Below, one piece after another: positions 1 through 8,400 of a stretch of DNA of 64,000 bases. A program made the position numbers and the translations under genes. The first letter of the stretch is position 1. Each line of letters begins with the position of its first letter. The notes beneath the pieces are model-generated. The model did no database searches, was not told where the DNA came from, and saw nothing but the letters and a program-made list of their open reading frames with translations. Origin of the DNA: Caulobacter vibrioides (lineage in GTDB: Bacteria; Pseudomonadota; Alphaproteobacteria; Caulobacterales; Caulobacteraceae); assembly GCF_002858865.1 (NCBI RefSeq), contig NZ_PJRR01000013.1:124001-188000 (forward strand). The letters are read 5' to 3'.

Positions 1-342
1 GGTAACGCCGATGAGATGCGATCGACGGCCGATCTTCTGGACAAGGTCGACGGCACGATCGTCAACGACTACGTGGCCAAGACCGGCAAGACGGTCGACG
101 AGATCAAGGCCTGGATGGTCGCCGAGACGTGGTTCACGTCGGCCGAGGCCGTCGAGCATGGCTTCGCCGATAGCGTCGCCGAGAAGCAGAAGGCCGACGC
201 CTCCGCCGCCAACTTCGATCTGTCCGCCTACCGCAACGCGCCCAAGGCGCTGCGCGAGCCGGCGGCGAAAACCTTCGACGCGATGGCCAATGACCGCCAG
301 CGCTACGAAGCCCGGCTCGGTCTTTACGAACGCGCCGCCTAA
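1..342 (+). CDS. Prohead (head maturation) protease, ClpP-like, C-terminal part
   Basis: The reading frame is open from the first base, so the gene starts outside the window. The visible 113 residues match the C-terminal end of S14/ClpP-type phage prohead proteases. They include the TWFTSAEAVEHGFAD stretch that follows the catalytic core in this family. The enzyme matures the capsid by cleaving the scaffold domain of the major capsid protein, which is encoded immediately downstream. The catalytic Ser/His/Asp residues are not in the visible part. A hairpin with a T-run separates this gene from the capsid gene. Confidence 0.85.
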   Translation, partial: GNADEMRSTADLLDKVDGTIVNDYVAKTGKTVDEIKAWMVAETWFTSAEAVEHGFADSVAEKQKADASAANFDLSAYRNAPKALREPAAKTFDAMANDRQRYEARLGLYERAA

Positions 343-370
343 GCCCGCCCCCGCAAGGGCGTCACACCCA

Positions 371-401
371 AGCCGCCAGGGACCTCCCGGCGGCTTTTTT
401 T
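371..401 (+). terminator. Rho-independent terminator-like hairpin before the capsid gene
   Basis: AGCCGCC (371-377) pairs with GGCGGCT (389-395), extended by an inner GGG/CCC pairing, and is followed directly by seven T residues (395-401). The capsid gene ATG is only 13 bases after the T-run, which leaves no room for a promoter between them. Capsid transcripts must therefore read through this signal or be processed at it. Confidence 0.75.
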
Positions 402-414
402 ATGGAGACTACTG

Positions 415-1671
415 ATGTCGAAAGGCATTCAGGCCCTGCGGGAACAGCGCACGGCCCACGCGAAGGAAGCCCGCAACATCCTGGACACCAAGACCGGGAA
501 GGACTGGACGCCGGAAGCCGCCGCCCAGGTCGACGAGCTGTACGCCAAGATCGACGATCTGGACGGCCAGATCGAACGCTTCGAGCGCGCCCTGCAGCTG
601 GAAGACAGCCTGGACGAACGCGGCCAGCAGCGCGCCGAACGCACGGGCCGCTCGGCCGACGAAGAGACCCAGAACGTCGCCACCGAGAAGGCGATCTTCG
701 ACGCCTGGTGCCGGGGCGGCACCGAGCAGCTGAACGACGAGCAGCGCGAGTACGTCAACAACCGCCGCAACGAAGCCCGCCGTCTGTACGGCGCGCAGTC
801 GGTCGGCACCGGCTCGCAGGGCGGCTATCTGGTGCCGCGCGACTTCTCGGCCACCCTGCTGGAGAAGATGGCGGCCTACGGCGGCGTGCGCTCGGTCGCC
901 GACGTCATCCAGACGGACGGCGGCAACTCGATCGACTATCCGACGGTCGACGAGACCGGTCAGGAAGGCGAGCTGGTCGGCGAGAACACGGCGGCCACCG
1001 GCCAGGACGTCACGTTCGGCACGACCGACATCGGCGCCTACAAGTACAGCTCGAAGGTCGTGGTGATCCCGATCGAGCTGATCCAGGACTCGCGCATCGA
1101 CGTGGAAGCCTACGTCAATCGCGCCCTGGCCGAGCGCATCGCCCGCATCACGAACCGCCACTTCACCGTCGGCGACGGCACCAACAAGCCGCGCGGCGTC
1201 GGCGTCGCTGCCGCCTTGGGCAAGACCGGCGCGGCCGGCCAGACCACCAGCGTCACCTACGACGATCTGGTGGACCTGGAGCACAGCGTGGATCCGGCTT
1301 ACCGCGCCTCGGGCGCGCGCTGGATGTTCCACGACCAGACGCTGAAGGTGCTGAAAAAGCTGAAGGACAGCACGGGCCGCCCGCTGTGGCGTCCGGGCGT
1401 CACCGGCGGCGATCCGAACGACATCCTGGGCTACGGCTACACCATCAACCAGCACATGCCCCAGATGGCCGCCGGGGCGAAGTCGATCCTGTTCGGCGAC
1501 TTCAAGAAGTACCTGATCCGCGACGTGATGGCGGTGACGCTCTTCCGCTTCGCGGACAGCAAGTACATGGAAAAGGGCCAGGTCGGCTTCCTGGCCTGGT
1601 CGCGCCATGACGGCGACCTGATCGACGCCTCGAACGAGGCGATCCGTCACTACGCCAACGCCGCCTCGTAA
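415..1671 (+). CDS. Major capsid protein, HK97 fold
   Basis: This 418-residue protein has the usual size and layout of an HK97-type capsid subunit. Roughly the first 110 residues are charged and predicted coiled-coil (the delta/scaffold domain that the prohead protease removes). The mature shell-forming domain follows, with the SQGGYLVPRDF and TNKPRGV segments common in this family. The ATG follows a GGAG ribosome site. It lies directly after the prohead protease gene, the standard order. Hairpin terminators sit on both sides, which suggests its mRNA dose is set separately from its neighbours. Confidence 0.93.
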   Translation: MSKGIQALREQRTAHAKEARNILDTKTGKDWTPEAAAQVDELYAKIDDLDGQIERFERALQLEDSLDERGQQRAERTGRSADEETQNVATEKAIFDAWCRGGTEQLNDEQREYVNNRRNEARRLYGAQSVGTGSQGGYLVPRDFSATLLEKMAAYGGVRSVADVIQTDGGNSIDYPTVDETGQEGELVGENTAATGQDVTFGTTDIGAYKYSSKVVVIPIELIQDSRIDVEAYVNRALAERIARITNRHFTVGDGTNKPRGVGVAAALGKTGAAGQTTSVTYDDLVDLEHSVDPAYRASGARWMFHDQTLKVLKKLKDSTGRPLWRPGVTGGDPNDILGYGYTINQHMPQMAAGAKSILFGDFKKYLIRDVMAVTLFRFADSKYMEKGQVGFLAWSRHDGDLIDASNEAIRHYANAAS

Positions 1672-1680
1672 GGCGGTCAC

Positions 1681-1716
1681 GCCGGCCGGGGCCAGCCTCG
1701 GCCGGCTTTCTCTTCC
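1681..1716 (+). terminator. Terminator-like hairpin after the capsid gene
   Basis: GCCGGCC (1681-1687) pairs with GGCCGGC (1700-1706), with partial inner pairing, and is followed by TTTCTCTTCC. It begins ten bases after the capsid stop codon. The T-tract is imperfect, so termination is probably partial, letting some transcription reach the connector genes. Confidence 0.6.
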
Positions 1717-1740
1717 CCTCTCGCGACAGGATCGGACGCC

Positions 1741-2223
1741 ATGTTCGTCAAGATGCTCACGGCCATGGCCGGAGACTCGTTCTCGTATGACCACGGCGCT
1801 GTGGTCGAGGTTTCGGCCAAGTACGGCAAGGCGTGGATCGCCGCCGGCCTCGCCGAGGAGACCCGCCCCACCGATGTGCTGGAGGCCGAGGTCGACAAGC
1901 AAGCGGGCGTCGCGAAAGAGGCGGTCGCCAAGTTCAAGGTCGCCGAGCGCGATCTGGCCATCCACAAGGCCGATCTCGCCACCGCTCGACAGCAGATCGA
2001 AGCTCTGACTGGACAGCTCTCTGAAGCGCAGGCGGCGACCCAGGCTCTCGCGACCGAAGTCGAGGAGCTGAAGGCCGCTCTGGGCGACGAGAAGGAAGCG
2101 AAGCTCACCGCCCTGGAGGAGCTGGACACCGAACGGGCGGCCAAGGAGATCCTCGAAAAGGAACTCGAGGCGCTGAAGACTGCCACGGCCCAAGAGCCGC
2201 CGCCGGCTGAAGGCGCCGCGTGA
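1741..2223 (+). CDS. Phage structural protein with C-terminal coiled coil, function unknown
   Basis: The product is 160 residues. The first ~45 (MFVKMLTAMAG..., then an AAGLAEE-like segment) resemble a small module often found beside phage capsid genes, thought to be a capsid accessory or stabilisation domain. From about residue 50 to 150 it is almost entirely Ala/Glu/Lys/Leu in heptad-like spacing, indicating a long coiled coil. It lies between the capsid gene and the head-tail connector, and its stop overlaps the next start. A capsid decoration or assembly role is plausible but not shown; the family has no firm name that I recognise. Confidence 0.6.
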   Translation: MFVKMLTAMAGDSFSYDHGAVVEVSAKYGKAWIAAGLAEETRPTDVLEAEVDKQAGVAKEAVAKFKVAERDLAIHKADLATARQQIEALTGQLSEAQAATQALATEVEELKAALGDEKEAKLTALEELDTERAAKEILEKELEALKTATAQEPPPAEGAA

Positions 2224-2516
2224 TGGCGGACCCGGTCGAAGTCCCGGCCGGGCCGCTGGTCACGCTCGACCTGGCCAAGCAGCACCTGGGCGTCTGGTCC
2301 GATGAGACCGACGCCCTGATCACCCTCTATATCAACGCCGCCAGCGACCGGATCCGCACCCGCCACGTGTTCGGCGATCCGGTGCCCGCCAATGTCCAGG
2401 CCGCCGCCCTGCTGATGGTCGAAGACCTCTACGACCCACCGGAAGCAGCGGCAGGCGAGCAGCGGCTCAAGACGATCGACAACCTGCTGCGTCCCTTCGA
2501 GACGCCCGAGGTCTAG
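2223..2516 (+). CDS. Head-tail connector protein (gp6-like)
   Basis: This small protein of 97 residues has the TLDLAKQHLGV opening, the DALITLYINAASDRIRTR helix and a final helical segment typical of HK97 gp6-type head-tail connectors, which form a ring under the portal. The ATG at 2223 overlaps the preceding stop codon by one base; a GTG at 2220 is directly adjacent and could also be used. Position after the capsid region and before a head-closure gene fits the role. Confidence 0.8.
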   Translation: MADPVEVPAGPLVTLDLAKQHLGVWSDETDALITLYINAASDRIRTRHVFGDPVPANVQAAALLMVEDLYDPPEAAAGEQRLKTIDNLLRPFETPEV

Positions 2517-2527
2517 GAGGCCGCGCC

Positions 2528-2752
2528 ATGGCTTGGGTCGAGTTCACCGACAAGTTCCGCTTCGTGCCGCCGGCCGATCGCCGCGTGACCGTGCGCTACA
2601 GCGCCGGCCAGCGTCTGTCGGTCACCGCCGAGTGCGCGCGCCAGGCCGTCGAGGCCGGCGTGGCCAAACGGATCAAGGCCCCGGCGCGCGGCGAGGTCCC
2701 GGATGGGACGCCCGCCGAGGAGGCCGAGGCGAACCCGGTTCGCGAGGACTGA
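2528..2752 (+). CDS. Small phage protein of the connector region, unknown function
   Basis: A 74-residue product with a strong AGGAGG ribosome site eight bases before the ATG. The central part, with YSAGQ followed by an AECARQAVEAGVAKRI segment, resembles the short N-terminal module of the coiled-coil protein at 1741, so the two may share a fold. The C-terminal 20 residues are acidic and probably disordered. It is tightly packed between the connector and head-closure genes, so it is probably a minor head or neck component. Confidence 0.55.
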   Translation: MAWVEFTDKFRFVPPADRRVTVRYSAGQRLSVTAECARQAVEAGVAKRIKAPARGEVPDGTPAEEAEANPVRED

Positions 2753-2753
2753 C

Positions 2754-3092
2754 ATGCGTTCCGGCGAGTTTCGCGAGCGCGTCCAGTTCCAGCAGCGCGC
2801 GGAGGACGCCAACGGCGACCGCCTGGGGGACTGGGAGACCGAGGACAGGTTCAAGACCGCCGCGCGCTACACCTTCCTGCGCGGCGGCGAGACCGTCATG
2901 CAGGCCCGCCTGACGGGCGTCCAACCCGTGGTCATCCGCGTGCGCGCCTCTGGCGCCATGCGCGAGGTGACCGCCGACTTCCGTGTCCTGGATCTGCGCA
3001 CCGGCGCGGCCTTCAACATTCGATCGGTGCTGCCGGATCTGCGCCGGAAGGTCATCGACTTCACCTGCGATACGGGCGGCGCCGATGGCTAG
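2754..3092 (+). CDS. Head closure / head-tail adaptor protein (SPP1 gp16-like)
   Basis: The 112-residue product starts MRSGEFRERVQFQQR, the usual opening of the phage head-tail joining family (SPP1 gp16, HK97 gp7-like). It contains the alternating beta strands of that small barrel (QARLTGVQPVVIRVRAS, then FRVLDLR and FNIRSV). The protein closes the connector channel after DNA packaging. The start lies one base after the previous stop and the gene overlaps the next one by eight bases, indicating translational coupling. Confidence 0.82.
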   Translation: MRSGEFRERVQFQQRAEDANGDRLGDWETEDRFKTAARYTFLRGGETVMQARLTGVQPVVIRVRASGAMREVTADFRVLDLRTGAAFNIRSVLPDLRRKVIDFTCDTGGADG

Positions 3093-3561
3093 GACCAAGA
3101 TGGAAGGTCGCCTTGAGCTGAAACGGAAGCTGGCGCGGGTGTCCGCCGCCGGCAAGGCCGTGCTCGAAGCGGAGGTCGAGTTCGAGGCGAACGACTTGGT
3201 CAAGCGCATGAAGCGCATCGTGCCGCGTCGCAGCGGCAACCTGGCCAAGTCGATCCGCAAGGAGCCCGGCCCGCACGAGCTATCGTGGGACGTCAGGGCT
3301 GGCGGGCCGCTCACCACGAAGAAGGTCGGCAACAGAACTTACGATGGCGATGTCATTCTAGGGTCTGGGGACACCCAGGGCCGCAAATCCAAGGCCGGCG
3401 GCAAGCACGTAACCTACGACTACGCGAACGCCTTTGAGTTCGGCACCCAAAACCAAGCGGCTGACCCATTCTTCTTCACCACAGTCCGCGCTCGGCGGAA
3501 GGCCTACAAGCGCCGCCGGACCACGGCGCTGAACAAGGCCGTGAAGGCGGCGGTGACGTGA
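3085..3561 (+). CDS. HK97 gp10-family neck/tail completion protein
   Basis: The 158-residue product is very basic at both ends. It has the signature PRRSGNLAKSIR motif of HK97 gp10-type proteins near residue 50 and the YANAFEFGT motif (compare YAxxvEfGT) near residue 115. These proteins sit at the neck and join tail to head. The ATG lies inside the preceding gene, eight bases before its stop, and the stop overlaps the next start by one base. Confidence 0.82.
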   Translation: MARTKMEGRLELKRKLARVSAAGKAVLEAEVEFEANDLVKRMKRIVPRRSGNLAKSIRKEPGPHELSWDVRAGGPLTTKKVGNRTYDGDVILGSGDTQGRKSKAGGKHVTYDYANAFEFGTQNQAADPFFFTTVRARRKAYKRRRTTALNKAVKAAVT

Positions 3562-3971
3562 TGAAGGATCCTACCGGACCCATCTGCGCCTCGGTCGAGT
3601 TGCGGCTTCGCGACAATGCCGGCGTCAAGGCCAGCATGGGCGGCAAGACCCGGTTCTACGACCGCGTGCCGCCCAAGGCCGTCTTCCCGTATGTCGCGCT
3701 CGGCCCCGTCGAGGTCGATTTCGAGGACGAGACCGACTGCAACAGCGGCGCGGAAACCGTCGTCCAGCTGGACGTCTATTCGCGCGCCGTATCGTCGGAC
3801 GAGATCCGCGCCGTCGCCGGCGCCGTGGTCGAGGCCTTCCGGGCCGACCTGGCAGTCCCCGGCCACGACGTGATCGATCAGGCGGTCAGCGCCGCCCGAT
3901 ACCTGGACGATCCGGACGGCCTTAGCCGTCACGCCGTCCTGACCCTGCGGTTCGATACCGAACCTTCCTAA
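3561..3971 (+). CDS. Tail completion / terminator protein (DUF3168)
   Basis: This 136-residue protein has the DUF3168 layout. An N-terminal helix (SVELRLRDNAGVKA) is followed by RVPPKAVFPYVALGP, a central strand with VVQLDVYSRA, and a C-terminal RHAVLTLRF strand. The family caps the tail tube and makes the head-tail interface. The start overlaps the preceding stop in TGATG. It directly precedes the tail tube gene, the normal position. Confidence 0.83.
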   Translation: MKDPTGPICASVELRLRDNAGVKASMGGKTRFYDRVPPKAVFPYVALGPVEVDFEDETDCNSGAETVVQLDVYSRAVSSDEIRAVAGAVVEAFRADLAVPGHDVIDQAVSAARYLDDPDGLSRHAVLTLRFDTEPS

Positions 3972-4009
3972 CCATCGCCGCCCTGGCGCGGCCTTTCCCG
4001 GAGACAACC

Positions 4010-4441
4010 ATGGCCTCGGTCAAGGGCATCAAGCTCGTGCTGAAGGTGGGCAATGGCGCCACACCCGAAGTTTTCACCGCCCGCTGCAGCCTCAACGCTC
4101 AGCGCGGCATCAAATTCACCGCCGACCTGCAAGACACCGCCGAGGTGGACTGCACGGACCCGGAGAAGGTCGCCTGGCTCGTCCGCGACAAGGTTTCGGT
4201 CTCGGGCGAGGTGAACGCCTCGGGCACTCTGGACAAGGCCGACCTGGCCTTCTTCTTCGACTGGGTGAAGGACAAGGACGCCAAGAATTGCGAAGTCATC
4301 GTCGACATCGCGGGCGGCTACCTCTGGGAGGGCGCCTGGCACTGCTCGGACTTCGAGGTGACGGGTGATCGCGGCAAGCGCTGCGAGATCTCGATCAACC
4401 TCAAGTCCGAGGGCGAGATCGAAGGCTCGGCCGTCACCTGA
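4010..4441 (+). CDS. Major tail (tube) protein
   Basis: The 143-residue product starts MASVKGIKLVLKVG and continues with FTARCSLNAQRGIKF, a pattern shared by the tail tube proteins of GTA-like siphophages. The rest is rich in alternating beta strands. It would polymerise into the tube around the tape measure. A GGAGA ribosome site precedes the ATG. The stop overlaps the tail chaperone start in ATGA, so the two are translationally coupled. Confidence 0.8.
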   Translation: MASVKGIKLVLKVGNGATPEVFTARCSLNAQRGIKFTADLQDTAEVDCTDPEKVAWLVRDKVSVSGEVNASGTLDKADLAFFFDWVKDKDAKNCEVIVDIAGGYLWEGAWHCSDFEVTGDRGKRCEISINLKSEGEIEGSAVT

Positions 4442-4878
4442 TGCGCTACGACGGCAGCATCCAGCTGTCGTTCGGAGGCGGAAGGCATACCTTCCGCCTC
4501 GCGCTCGGCGAGCTGCAGGAGCTGGAAGAGGTTTGCGGCGACCGCAAGCCCGACGGCTCGATCCGCCGCGTGGGGCCGGGCCTGGTGCTCGATCGCCTTC
4601 GCACCAACCAGTGGACCACGGCCGACGTGCTCCACACGATCCGCCTCGGCCTGATCGGCGGCGGCATGAACCAGTACGAGGCCCAGCGCCTGGCCGACCG
4701 CTACGTCGCCGAGCGCCCCGCCTGGTACGAGAACGCCCTGGTGGCCCTGGCCGCGCTGGACGCCGCCCTGGCGGAGCCCGACGAAAGCCTGGGGGAGCTG
4801 GGGGCGGAGGGGACGGGGACAGGCTCCCAGACGGCCGGATCTCCTTCGCCAGCATCTACCGAAACGCCGGCGCCCTAG
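4441..4878 (+). CDS. Tail assembly chaperone, short form (GTA gp10-like)
   Basis: The 145-residue product matches the gene-transfer-agent-family protein that precedes the tape measure: MRYDGSIQLSFGGG, then LALGELQELEEVCG, then NQWTTADVLHTIRLGLIGGG. Such proteins bind the tape measure and tube subunits during tail assembly and are absent from the virion. The last ~30 residues in this frame are Gly/Ser/Pro-rich and uninformative. The -1 frame at the same place encodes a conserved second chaperone domain, so this is probably the short product of a frameshift pair. Confidence 0.8.
   Translation: MRYDGSIQLSFGGGRHTFRLALGELQELEEVCGDRKPDGSIRRVGPGLVLDRLRTNQWTTADVLHTIRLGLIGGGMNQYEAQRLADRYVAERPAWYENALVALAALDAALAEPDESLGELGAEGTGTGSQTAGSPSPASTETPAP
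4789..4820 (+). other. Probable -1 ribosomal frameshift region
   Basis: The chaperone frame passes through two runs of five G (4791-4795 and 4800-4804) and two G4 runs shortly after. In the zero frame these read ctG GGG Gag, ctG GGG gcg and gaG GGG acg, so a P-site Gly-tRNA on GGG can slip back one base and still pair. A shift here enters the frame that encodes the conserved second domain and ends at 5027. Tail chaperone frameshifts are widespread in siphophages. Which G run is used cannot be told from sequence alone. Confidence 0.55.
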
Positions 4879-5027
4879 GCTACGACATCGACCAGGTGAA
4901 CCGGATGTCGCTCTGGCAGTTCCGGGCCATCGTCGAGGGCTACCGCAAGGCCAACAGCACCGACGACGACAAGCCGCCCGCGCCCACGGACGCGGAGCAT
5001 GATGAACTCATGGCGAAGTACGGCTAG
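4794..5027 (+). CDS. Second tail chaperone domain, reached by -1 frameshift
   Basis: In the -1 frame the sequence continues PDGRISFASIYRNAG, then LGYDIDQVNRMSLWQFRAIVEGY and a Pro/Asp-rich tail. This matches the small chaperone (TAC) domain that follows gp10 in GTA-like tail modules, where an MSLWEF-type helix is the hallmark. There is no good ribosome site before the first in-frame GTG or ATG codons (around 4900), so fusion to the upstream product is preferred. Independent initiation at the Met before SLWQF would give only about 40 residues. Confidence 0.65.
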   Translation, partial: GAGGGGDGDRLPDGRISFASIYRNAGALGYDIDQVNRMSLWQFRAIVEGYRKANSTDDDKPPAPTDAEHDELMAKYG

Positions 5028-5052
5028 GCTCCCTCCTGGAGAGGGAGAGAGC

Positions 5053-5484
5053 ATGCGTCGTACAACCCTGGTCGCCGTAGCGCTAAGCGTATGCAGCTGT
5101 GGCCCCACCGGAGCCGGAAAGGACCTCGCTGCGGCGGGTCTTCGCGATCCGTCTTCAGCGCAGTTTCGCGACGTCAGAGCACGCGGCGACGTTGTCTGCG
5201 GCGAGGTCAACGGCAAGAACGGCTTCGGGGCTTACGTCGGGTTCAGACGCTTCATCAGCGTGCCGCGTACGCGCGAGGTCAGCTTAGCTCCCTCGCGCGA
5301 CGACGGTGCCGATGCTGGATCGACTGCGCTGGCCAGCTTGGCCTTCGAGCGTGCCTGGGCCGCAACGTGTCCGCCCGGCAAGACCTCCCCTGACCAAGAT
5401 GCGGCGGCGCTCGCTCGCCATACCGATGAGCTTCAGCGGACGCTGGAAGAAACAAAGAAGTACGGGGCTAAGACCCCCGACTAA
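5053..5484 (+). CDS. Small secreted or lipoprotein-like cargo protein
   Basis: The 143-residue product begins with a short basic N-terminus and hydrophobic stretch (MRRTTLVAVALSVCSCG), which looks like a secretion signal; Cys16 could be lipidated, but the lipobox is poor. The DPSSAQFRDVR segment, followed by VVCGEVNGKNGFGAYVGFRRF, is a pattern seen in many small proteobacterial periplasmic proteins of unknown role. It sits between the chaperone and the tape measure, an unusual place for a secreted protein. A hairpin (about 5030-5048) overlaps its ribosome site. A virion role cannot be excluded. Confidence 0.6.
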   Translation: MRRTTLVAVALSVCSCGPTGAGKDLAAAGLRDPSSAQFRDVRARGDVVCGEVNGKNGFGAYVGFRRFISVPRTREVSLAPSRDDGADAGSTALASLAFERAWAATCPPGKTSPDQDAAALARHTDELQRTLEETKKYGAKTPD

Positions 5485-5493
5485 GGGGGTGCT

Positions 5494-8400
5494 GTGGCCG
5501 ACATCGACGTTCAGCGCCTACTCGTTCGCCTGGAAGCGCGCATCGACAAGTACGAGCAGGCCCTGTCGAAGGCGAATGCCCAGACGGATAGGCGCGCCCG
5601 CGCAATCGAGGCCCGCTTCGACCAGTCGGTGCGCAAGCTCGACGACGCCGGGCGTAAGATGGGCCGGGTCTACGACCCTCTCTTGGCTGCGTCTAAGCGT
5701 ATGGAAGGCCAGCTCGGGGCTAGCAGCGGGAAGATCCGCAGCGCCCTGCTAGCGACTGCCGCGCCCATCGGGGCCGGCTTGGTTGCGGGGTTCTCGGCGA
5801 ACAAGATCAAGGACTACGCGGACGGCTATACTCGCTACACTAACCAGCTGAAGGTTGCCGGGCTTGAGGGTCAGAACCTCACGACCGTTCAGGATCGCCT
5901 GTTCGCGACGGCCCAGAAATACGGCGCCCCGCTGGAGCAGCTTGGGACCCTCTATGGCAGGACCGCAGCGGCGCAGAAGGAATTGGGAGCTTCCAACGAG
6001 GATCTCCTGCGTTTCACGAACGGCACGGCTGCAGCGCTGAAGGTGCAAGGCGGCAGCGCCGAGGAAGCTCGCGGCGCTCTCCTGCAGCTGACGCAAGGTC
6101 TCGGAAGCACGATCTTCCGCGCGGAAGAGTTCAACAGCGTGCTGGAAGGCGCTCGGCCTATCATTCAGGCGGTCGCACGGGGAAGCGATCGGTGGGGCGG
6201 ATCGATCTCCAAGCTCCGGGCCGACATCATCGCCGGCAACGTCTCGAACAAGGAGTTCTTCCGCGCCGGGCTGATCGGCTTTCAGCAGACCGAACAGGTC
6301 GCCGAGAAGGCCACTCTGACAATCGGCGCGTCCCTACAGATCATCAACAACGCCCTCGGCAAGTACATCGGTGAGTCCGACGCCTCGCTGAGCGCTACGG
6401 CCAGGCTGTCGGCTGGCATCCAGGGCGTCGCGAACAACCTCGACGTCATCGTTCCCGCGCTTGGCGTGATCGGCGCTGCCTACGGCGTTCGCGTGACCGG
6501 AGGTCTGATCAAGGCCAACGCCGCACAGATCGAGCTGGCCTTGGCTGTGGCTAGCGGTAACGCCGTTATGATCGACGGCGCTCGCGCTGCGGTTCTGAAG
6601 TCCGACGCCGCTGTGAAGGCGAACCAAGCTGAGATCGCCTCGATCCAAGCGAACATTGCCGCGCTGCGCGAAGAGGCCGCCCAATATCAGGCCAACCTTG
6701 CCCTAGCCACGGAGCAGCGTCTCGCGGCGAGGGCGGCGCAGGCTCAAGCAGCGACCAACGCAGCAGCGGGCTTCGGAAACATCCGCGTCGGTGCTGGCGG
6801 ACTGTCGGACCCGGTCAACGCCACGGCTGCTGCGACGCAGTTTGGTGAAGCGGGCAAAAATGCCATTGCAGACCGTCGGCGGTTAGCTGCCGTAACCAAG
6901 GAGCTCGAAGTCGCGGAAGCCGCCCTGACGGTAGCGTCTGGGCGCGCTGCGGCTGCGCAGGCCGCCCACACGGCCGCTGTCGGTGCCGCGAGCATCGCTG
7001 CTCGCGCCGGGGCCGTTGCAACGCAGCTGTTCACCGGCGCGCTCACGCTTATTGGGGGCAGCGTCGTCGGCGGCGCCGTGGTTCTGGCTTTGGGCGCGAT
7101 CGTCGGAGCGATCATCCTGCACAACCGCCACGTCAAGCAGGCAGCGGCAGACCAGGCGGCGTTGCGCGCCAACACGACCGCCCTGTCGGACAAGCTCAAG
7201 GAGACTGCTACCTACGGTCGGGCGGCGTCTGAAGGCGTTAAGGGCCTGGGGATCCAGGCAGCGAACCAGGCTCCGAAAGTAACCGCCTTCGCCGGCGCCG
7301 TGGGCGAGCTGGCCGATCAGCTCTATCGAGCCGCTAACGCACGCCGTGCCGAAGCCATTGCCAGCCTCGAAGCGCTGAAGTCCAAGGCCCAGATCGATCT
7401 GAACAAGGCCGCCGCGCGCCAGGAGGAAGAGCGGCGGGCCGTGCGCGGCCCAATTGGCGAACCCGGTTCGCGTGGCGCTGCCGGTGCTGCGGCGTCGGTC
7501 GGCCTGTCCCAGGTTCAAGCGCTCTCGCAGGGCGCGGCTTCGCAGGAAGTGGCCCAGGCTCAAGCGAACTTGAAAGCGGCGAACGCGGAGTTGGATAGGC
7601 TCAAGGCGCTGAAGCCCGAGGACTTCGTTCGCCCGGAAGATCGCACGGGCGGGCGTAACCTCGCAAAGGAGCTGACCGATCTCCAAACCCGCCTGAAGAT
7701 CGCTCAGGCTGCGCACAACGGCGCCGCGACCCGCGAACTCCAGGCGCAGATCTACACGCTGAAGAAAACGTCGGCGTACATGAAGGACGGTTTGAAGTTC
7801 GACGAGGCTTACGCCCTGGCCTCGAAGGAAGCCGCCGAGATCAAGTCGGCCGCCGAGGGCTACGCCGCTCAGCAGGCCGGGAAGAGGGCCGATCGCACGG
7901 CGCTTCAAGAAGAGCGCGCGGACCTGCAGCACGACCGCCGCTACGCCGCCGATCTGGCGCGCGCCCAGGACGATCAGCTCCAGGCCCAGGCGGACCTGAC
8001 CTCCTCGACCCAGGACCGCCTCAACGTCGAGCTGGCGCGGATCGAGAGCGCGCGAAAGGCGCGTGAGGAAGAGCTGGCCGACCAGGCGAAGTCGAAGGCC
8101 AATCCGAGTGGCTACACGCCCGAGGAGATCGCCGGTCTGACCAAGCTGGCCAACGACACGGCAGACAAACAGAAGGCCCGCGCCAGGGCCGTCGCTGACC
8201 AAGAAATCGCCGACCAAGCCGTCGCCCTTGCTGAGGATGACCGCCGGAACCGCGCCGAGCTGCTCCAGGCGCAACAAGGCCTCGCCACCACGGTGGCCGA
8301 GCGCCGTGACCTGGAGCTGAAGATCCTCGACCTGCAGCAGCAGGAAGAGCGCGCTCGCGTCGAAGCCATCATCGCCTCGAAGACGGCGTCGGATGCCGAG

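Noticed and set aside
409..2193. A 594-codon open frame antisense to the capsid and coiled-coil genes
   Set aside because: It mirrors real genes in a high-GC third-position genome, has no ribosome site and no recognisable domain, and crosses gene boundaries.
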